Assembly (NCBI GenBank): GCA_963575745.1
Contig: CAUYUJ010016366.1
Location: 161,001 to 225,000 of the forward strand
Origin: Prorocentrum cordatum
Lineage: Eukaryota; Sar; Dinophyceae; Prorocentrales; Prorocentraceae
DNA length: 64,000 nucleotides
Direction of reading: 5' to 3'
Both the position numbers and the translations under genes were made by a program. The notes under the pieces were generated by a model. That model was not told the DNA's origin. It ran no database searches and saw only the letters and a list, made by a program, of their open reading frames with translations. Position 1 is the first letter of the stretch. Every line of letters starts with the position of its first letter. Shown in pieces: positions 57,329 to 64,000 of this stretch.

Positions 57329-60300
57329 ATGCTTGGGCGGTTGAGCAGCATGTTGATGCCAAGGAGCTCGCCGGACACGAGGGGGGTGTCGGAGGAGCTA
57401 CCCGTACCCGGTGCCTACGCGCAGCCGTTCGGGCAGATGCCGTCGAGCAGCCCGGTGCTCGAGATGCCGGTTCCGCAGCAGCAGCAACAAGTGTTCGCAA
57501 CGCAGCTCGAGCCTGTGGGACAGGTGCCTTCCAGCGGGTCACGCAGCCCGGCGTTACCGCAGGCAGCGACCGAGCTACCGCCGTTCATGCAGTACCCGAG
57601 CAGCGCCACGACGCTTCCGCCAGCCAGCCACCTGGGTCTGCCGCCAGAGGGGCCCCAGCAGCAGGCCGCCCGTGGCGCCCACCCCGACGCGGCCCGCGAC
57701 GACCCGACGGTGCCCGGCAGCTTCAGCCCCTCGCTGCCCGTAGGCACGGCGCAGCACGGCTCCACGCTGCCCCCGGGTGCCGAGCACTGCCCGCCGCGCA
57801 CTTCCCCCGCGGGGCTCGGGGAGCCGCCGCGCGCGGGCGCGAGCCAGGCGCCCCAGCCAGACGGCCGGCCGTGGAGCCCGAGCAGCGCCCCCGCGCTGCC
57901 CCCGCGCGCTGCCGGCGACCCGCCCCTGCTGCCCGTGCCGCCTGGCGGGCCGGACGGCTCGAGGCACCGGGCGGGCTTGGGCGACCCGCTGTCGGCCCCG
58001 CCGCGGTTCCCCGGGGGGCCCTCGGCGCCGCCAGGCTCTCTGCTGGAGCCCCAGCGGTTCCTGCTCTCGGCGCCGCCGCACCACGCCCGCCTCGACTGCG
58101 ACCTTGGGGACCAGATCGGGCTGCGGACCGTGGAGCAGACGCTGCCGCCCCGCCCCGCCGAAGAGCTGCCCCGCACGGAGGACCAGCTCGGGCCCAGCGC
58201 CACGGAACGGCCAACGCCGCGTACTGCAGGGCAGTGGTCGCCGCCCTCGGCCGGCGCCGCCGAGCAGCTGCTTCCTGGCTCCATGGACCAGCTGCCGCCA
58301 CGTACGTCCGAGCTGTTGCCGCCGCGGACCTTGGAGCAGCTCCCGCCGCGAACCGCCGAGCAGATCCCACCGCGCACCCCCGAGCAGCCGCCGAGGCGCG
58401 CCGACGAGCAGATGTGGCCCCGCACCGCTGAGCAGCTACTCCCTGGATCGATGGACCAGCTGGCGCCGCGCACCCCCGAGCAGCTAGAGCCGCGCACGGA
58501 GGAACACATGTGGCGGCCTGCCGAGCAGCAACTACCCGAACCAGTTGGTTCGGGCCCCCCCCGCTCCCTGGACTACCTGCCACCGTTTACAGCGGAGACA
58601 CCGCCCCGCTCCATGGACCAGCTGCCGCCGCGAACAGCGGAGTCGATGCCTCCGCGCACGGCCGAGCAGCTGCTTCCCCGGTCCATGGACCAGCTGCCGC
58701 CGCGGACGGCAGAGTCGATGCCTCCGCGCACGGCCGAGCAGCTGCTTCCCCGGTCCATGGACCAGTTGCCGCCGCAGACGGCGGAGTCGATGCCTCCGCG
58801 CACGGCCGAGCAGCTGCTTCCCAGGTCCATGGAACAGTTGCCCCCACGAACGGCAGAATCGATGCCTCCGCGCACGGACGAGCAGCTGCTTCCCAGGACC
58901 ATGGACCCGCTGACGCCGCGAACAGCGGAGTCGATGCCTCCGCGCACGGCCGAGCAGCTGCTTCCCCGGTCCATGGACCAGCTGCCGCCGCGGACGGCGG
59001 AGTCGATGCCTCCGCGCACGGCCGAGCAGCTGCTTCCCACGTCCATGGAACAGCTGCCCCCGCGGACGGCAGAATCGATGCCTCCGCGCACGGCCGAGCA
59101 GCTGCTTCCCAGGTCCATGGACCAGTTGCCGCCGCGAACAGCGGAGTCGATGTCTCCGAGAACGGCTGAGCAGCTGCTTCCCCAGTCCATGGACCAGCTG
59201 CCGCCGCAGACGGCGGAGTCGATGCCTCCGCGTACCGCCGAGCAGGTGCTTCCCAGGACCATGGACCCGCTGCCCCCGCGAACGGCGGAGTCGATGCCGC
59301 CGCGTACTGGCGAGCAGCTGTCTACCAGTACAATGGACCAAGTCCCCCCGCGAACAGCGGAGTCGATGCCTCCGCGCACCGCAGAGCAGTTCACACCTAG
59401 CAATCAGCGTGTTTATACGATGCCGCTCAGCGCCGAGCAGGTGTTTGCTGGCTCCGCCGAGCAGCTGCCTGGACCAGCTGGCGTGGGCCATCCCCGTTCC
59501 CTGGACTACCTGCCGTCGCCTACAGCGGAGACACCGCCCCGGTCCACGGACCAGCTACCACAGCGGACGGCGGAGTCGTTGCCTCCGCGCACCCCCGAGC
59601 AGCTAGAGCCGCAGACGGCGGAGTCGATGCCTCCGCGAATGGCCGATCAGCTGCTTCCCAGGTTCATGGACCAGCTGCCGCCGCGAACGGCGCAGTCGAT
59701 GCCTCCGCGCACGGCCGAGCAGCTGCTTCCCCAGTCCATGGACCAGCTGCCACCGCAGACGGCGCAGTCGATGCCTCTGCGCACGGCCGAGCAGCTGCTT
59801 CCCCAGTCCATGGACCAGCTGCCACCGCAGACGGCGGAGTCGATGCCTCCGCGTACCGCCGAGCAGGTGCTTCCCAGGACTATGGACCCGCTGCCCCCGC
59901 GAACGGCGGAGTCGATGCCGCCGCGTACTGGCGAGCAGCTGTCTCCCAATACAATGGGCCAAGTCCCCCCGCGAACAGCGGAGTCGATGCCTCCGCACAC
60001 CGCAGAGCAGTTCACACCTAGCAATCAGCGTGTTTATACGATGCCGCCCAGCGCCGAGCAGGTGTTTGCTGGCTCCGCCGAGGAGCTGCCTGGACCAGCT
60101 GGCGTGGGCCATCCCCGTTCCCTGGACTACCTGCCGTCGCCTACAGCGGAGACACCGCCCCGGTCCACGGACCAGCTACCACAGCGGACGGCGGAGTCGT
60201 TGCCTCCGCGCACCCCCGAGCAGCTAGAGCCGCAGACGGCGCAGTCGATGCCTCCGCGCACGGCCGAGCAGCTGCTTCCCCGCTCCATGGACCAGTTGCC

Positions 60301-63300
60301 GCCGCGAACGGCGGAGTCGATGCCTCCGCGCACGGCCGAGCAGCTGCTTCCCAGGTCCATGGACCAGTCACCGCCGCGGACGGCGGAGTCGATGCCTCCG
60401 CGCACGGCCGAGCAGCGGCTTTCCCAGTTCATGGACCAGTTGCCGCCGCAGACGGCGGAGGAGCCGATGCCTCCGCGCACGGCCGAGCAGCTGCTTCCCC
60501 GGTCCATGAACCAGCTGCCGCCGCAGACGGCGCAGTCGATGCCTCCGCGCACGGCCGAGCAGCTGCTTCCCCAGTCCATGGACCAGCCACCGCCGCGGAC
60601 GGCGGAGTCGATGCCTCCGCGAACGGCCGAGCAGCGGCTTCCCCAGTTCATGGACCAGTTGCCGCCGCAGACGACGGAGGAGCCGATGCCTCCGCGCACG
60701 GCCGAGCAGCTGCTTCCCCGCTCCATGAACCAGCTGCCGCCGCAGACGGCGGAGTCGATGCCTCCGCGCACGTCCGAGCAGCTGCTTCCCCGCTCCATGG
60801 ACCAGCTGCCGCCGCGGACGGCGGAGTCGATGTCTCCGCGAACGGCCGAGCAGCTGCTTCCCCGCTCCATGGACCAGCTGCCGCCGCGGACGGTGGAGTC
60901 GATGCCTCCGCGTTCGGCCGAGCAGCTGCTGCTGCCTGGCGCCGCGGCGGTGCCCGCGGTTGGAGAGCTGTCGCCTGCCGACCAGGAGCAGCTCAGCTAC
61001 GAGGGCGGGCCCTACTCGATGCCCTACTACGAGAGCGGGGCCTCCTTGATGGCGCAGCAGCAGTACGCTGCCCAGATCACGGAGCTCGAGGCCCTGGCCA
61101 CGGAGTACGTGCAGCGCAACCACGACCTCGAGTCTGTGCTAGCGTCCATGAAGTCGGCCGAGGAGAAGCAGCTGGAAGAGATCGAGGTGCTGAGATCGAG
61201 GCTGCTGCTGGCGGATCACGCGGGCCCCCATGACCCGGAGTCGTCCAAGGACGAGGCCGATCGCCAGCTGAGGATCGACGAGTTGGAGGGCCGTTCTGCA
61301 GAGATGCAGCTGGCGCTGGAAGGCGCCGCCGTTGCCGCGGAACGGCAGAACGTGATACAGCAGGACCTGGAGAAATTGCTCGAGGAGAGTGAGGCCTCGA
61401 ATCGTGCACTGGAGATGGAGGTAGAGCAACTGAGGCACGCGGCCAGCAGTGCCGCCGAGGCCGAGAGAGCCCAGCGCGAGGCGGCCGCCGCAGAGGCCAG
61501 CGGCCTGCGCATCGAGGCCCTGGAAGAGGAGCAGCATGCCATGAAGCTGGCCCAGTCCGAGCTCGTCGAGCGTGCGGACCTTCTTGCCAGTCGGAACTCG
61601 CAGCTGGAGGCGGAGATCCTGGCCCTCAAGCAGGAGCACGTCCACGTCGCGGACCTCGAAGAGGAGGCCCGGGCCGCGGCGGACGAGCAGGGCTCCCGCG
61701 CGGCGCGGCTGGAGAAGGAGCTCGACGCCGTCAAGCTCGACGCGGAGGTCCAGGCGGTGGAGGCCCGCGCCGTCGCCGAGGAGCACCTGAGGCGCAGCGC
61801 GGAGCTGGAGGAGCTGCTGAGGGTGCAGGCCGTGGAGGTGGAGCTCCTGAGGCAGGAGCGCGCGCAGGCGTTCGAGCACCAGGAGGAGGCCCAGTCGATC
61901 GCCGAGCAGTCCGCTGGGCGCAGCCGCGAGCTGGAGGCCGAGGCCATGGGTCTCCGAGAGGAGCGCGACCGCGCGCTCGCCGCGGAGAGCGAGGCCGTAC
62001 GCCTGGGGGAGCAGCAGGCGCGCAGGCTCCAGGAGCTGGAGGCGCAGGCGGAGGCGGAGGGCCAGGGCCGGGCGCGCGCGCAGCAGCTGGAGGGCGAGGT
62101 GCGCGCCCTGCACGAGGAGCGCGGGCGCTGGGCGGAGGCAGAGGCGGAGGCCAGGTCCGCCAAGGAGGGGCACGCGAGCCAGATGTCGGCGCTGGAGGCT
62201 GCCCTGGCGGACGTGGACAGCGGGCGGCAGCAGGGCCTGGCGCACATCGCGGAGTTGGAGCGGGTGCTGGCGGAGGCGGGCCAGCGCAACGAGGAGCTGG
62301 AGGCGAGGCTGGCTGCCCAGCAGGGGGACCAGGAGCTGCTGGCCCGCGGGGCAAAGCGGATCGAGGAGCTGGAGGCGCAGGTGGCGAAGGACCGGCAGTG
62401 CAAGCAGGAGTTTGAAGAGTTGCTGGCCCGCGGGGCGGCGCGGATCGAGGAGCTGGAGGGGCAGGTGGCGCAGGGCCAGCAATGCAAGCAGGAGCTCGAG
62501 AAGGAAGTTGCGCAGCGAGAGAGGCGCAGCCAGGAGCTCGAGGGCCTGCTCGGGGCTGCGGAGGACAGGGGGCGGCAGCTGGACGATCTGGCAGAGGAGG
62601 GGCTGACCCGCACCCGCGAGCTGGAGCGCCTGCTCGTGCAGCGAGGCGAGGAGCTGGAGGAGCTCCGGGCGATGGCGGCCGCGCGCGCGGAGGAGCTCAA
62701 AGAGCAGGTCGGCCATGCGCGGCAGGAGCAGTCGGGGCACCTGCAGCTCGAGCTGGACAAGCTGGCCATCGAGCACTCCCGGCGCTCGAAGGAGCTGGAG
62801 GACCAGGTGTCGATACACGTGAGGCGCACCTCGGAGTTGGAGGCCGAGCTCAGGAGGTCGAGGCAGACCGAGGAGGATCAGCTCGCGCGCATCGCGCAGC
62901 TGGAGCAGGCGATCGGCAGCCAGGACGCCAGGCAGGCCAGGCAGCTGGCCGAGTTCTCCGCGGTCTCCCAGCAGATGAGTGAGCTGGAGGAGGTGATCGG
63001 CAAGGTGCGGCGGATGGAGCGAGACCTCGCCAGCCAAAACACCACGGTCGTCGAAGAAGAAACAGCGGCGTAAGCATGAACTGTCGGGGCCCAGAGGGGG
63101 CCCGCGATTTCTTGGATCGGCGTTGGGTCTTGGGGAGGCCAAGCGCCGATCCAAGAAATCCGCGCGGAATTGAGCCATTCCGCCCACCTCCAGAAGGAGT
63201 GAGTGCCTGCCAAGATCGTGGAGTGTATCTTGTCGGATGCATAAGATAAGACGGTCTCTTAAGAGACCGTCGTATCTTATGCATCCGGAGAAGCACCCGA

Positions 63301-63879
63301 ATTCGGGTGCCTGTCCGGGGCGTTCTGCAGGGCCCTTGGGGGCATCTGCGGCAGGGTCCTTGAGGCCTCTTGGGGGCATCTGGGGCGTTTTCTGGAGGCG
63401 TCTCGGGGCCGATTGGCGGCGTCTCAGGGGTCTTGAGGGGGCGCTCTGCCTCTTGCGCTTGTCTTGGGGGGGTGGGTGCTCGAAATTCCAGGTTGCGCCC
63501 CCCCTCTTGGGCTCCTCTTGGGGCCCTCTCCAACAGTTCATCTGTATGCCGGGCTTTCTTCCTTCAGGTCGCGGAGCTGAGCGACAGGGTCAACGAGCAG
63601 GCCCGCGGCAGGAGCAACGGCGAGGCGGCGCTGCTGAGCGGCGAGATGGTGCGCCTGGGCTGCGCCGTCGAGGAGCTGCGGGACCAGCTCGGCGAGCGGG
63701 GCCTGCGCGGCAGGCTGGACGAGGAGATGTCGCGGCTGAGCGCGCTGAGCGCGACCGTGGCGGAACTCAGCGCCCAGGTCGCCGCCGCGACGCCGCAGCC
63801 GCTGAGCAGGCCGATCTCACCGATCCCGTCCGACGTGTCGCGCGTGATCGCGAGCGGGCGCAGCGTGCCGGTGATCTAA
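57329..63879 (+). CDS. Large protein with 24-residue Pro-rich repeats and C-terminal coiled coil, function unknown
   Basis: Exon 1 57329-63004, intron 63005-63567 (GT-AG, phase 0, TTTCTTCCTTCAG acceptor), exon 2 63568-63879; about 1,996 residues. Residues 1-420 are Pro/Ser/Gln-rich. From about 420 to 1,200 there are some 27 tandem units of 24 residues (72 bp) that begin PPRTAES and end LLPRSMDQL. From about 1,240 to the end runs a continuous coiled coil rich in Glu/Leu heptads (ELEALATEY, LEEIEVLRSRLLL, RIEELEAQVAKDRQCKQEFE). The tail is basic/Ser-Pro. No enzyme motif, signal peptide or membrane segment is seen; the build suggests a filament or scaffold protein, which is inference only. ATG 57329 is chosen because it is the first after the spliced-leader relic; 57221 or an upstream start is possible. 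If the intron is retained, the frame stops at 63073. A second frame-compatible donor (GC at 63068) would keep 21 more residues. Confidence 0.75.
58590..60930 (+). repeat. 72-bp coding minisatellite with 621-bp higher-order duplication
   Basis: About 27 copies of the 72-bp unit. A block including TTCACACCTAGCAATCAGCG recurs at 59390 and 60011, a shift of 621 bp (207 codons), with few differences; the whole block 59220-59630 is repeated at 59841-60250. All copies remain in frame. Confidence 0.95.
63076..63185 (+). mobile_element. Family A2 element in the last intron of the large gene
   Basis: TTTCTTGGATCGGCGTTGGG and CCAAGCGCCGATCCAAGAAA are inverted; it starts AACTGTCGG like the copy at 63905. 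Shortened centre compared with the other copies. Confidence 0.75.
63234..63310. repeat. Two adjacent palindromes in the last intron
   Basis: 63234-63287 is a 54-bp palindrome with arms of 27 bp and one mismatch (GATGCATAAGATA[A/C]GACG). 63293-63310 (GCACCCGAATTCGGGTGC) is a perfect 18-bp palindrome. Confidence 0.95.
63315..63530 (+). repeat. CTTGGGG-element fragment in the last intron
   Basis: GGGCCCTTGGGGGCATCTG, CCTCTTGGGGGCATCTGGGG and a GCTCGAAATTCCAGG core match the 17.1/37.6-kb elements. Confidence 0.7.
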
Positions 63880-63894
63880 GAAGAAAAAGTAACA

Positions 63895-64000
63895 TAAACA
63901 AAAATTGTCGGAGTTCCGCGCGGATCTTTTGGATCGGTGCTGCACCCCGCTGGCGGCGCCTCTGGCGCCGCCCCTGGCGCGCGGAGCGCGCCAGGAAGGG
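63895..64000 (+). mobile_element. Family A2 element, cut by the window end
   Basis: AATTGTCGGAGTTCCGCGCG then GATCTTTTGGATCGG and the GGCGGCGCCTCTGGCGCCGC hairpin; the right half lies outside the window. Confidence 0.8.

Noticed and set aside
61139-63541. 800-codon minus-strand frame under the large gene
   Set aside because: It is an antisense shadow of the Glu/Leu-rich coiled coil (giving Leu/Gln-rich sequence), common in GC-rich coding DNA.

Overview
The window reads as nuclear DNA of a dinoflagellate, most likely one with a very large GC-rich genome such as Prorocentrum; the species is an inference. The evidence is: (1) degenerate copies of the 22-nt dinoflagellate spliced leader (DinoSL) just upstream of three coding regions; (2) introns that use GC or GA donors as well as GT; (3) introns made of short mobile elements (introners) with terminal inverted repeats and 5-bp target duplications; (4) very low gene density in a mass of satellites, microsatellites and small inverted-repeat elements. 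I see no bacterial-style operons, rRNA, tRNA or CRISPR arrays.

Layout. 0-2 kb: a small three-exon gene candidate, one intron of which is a 5-bp-TSD insertion. 2-5 kb: dispersed repeats. 4.3-6.0 kb, minus strand: a decayed gene of unknown family. 5.9-11.7 kb: composite satellite units. 13.4-14.5 kb: a retroelement ORF1-like pseudogene behind a spliced-leader relic. 17.1-18.0 kb: an ~855-bp CTTGGGG-rich element inserted in another repeat whose empty form lies at 2.4 kb. 19.7-23.5 kb: MITE-like elements and 49/110-bp tandem repeats. 24.9-28.1 kb: the composite satellite again, inverted. 28.4-29.8 kb: a 78-bp tandem array. 30.7-32.9 kb: the best gene, a double-domain TPPP/p25-alpha protein whose three introns are all recognisable mobile elements. 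37.4-39.7 kb: a broken zinc-finger/coiled-coil gene interrupted by the second CTTGGGG element. 40-56 kb: mostly tandem repeats, including about 770 bp of nearly pure (TG)n. 57.2-63.9 kb: a large gene for a protein of about 2,000 residues, with a Pro-rich 24-residue repeat domain and a long coiled coil.

Common theme. The two intact-looking genes and the ORF1-like pseudogene each carry a spliced-leader relic just before the first or near-first ATG. That suggests the loci passed through trans-spliced mRNA and were reinserted as cDNA without introns. The introns now present in the TPPP gene, and one in the 0.7-kb gene, carry target-site duplications, and in two cases the AG|G of the duplication itself supplies both splice sites. 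The window therefore looks like a record of retroposition followed by intron gain from small transposons.

Limits. Everything was read by eye from sequence. Splice sites, family memberships and homologies were not tested with searches or transcripts.
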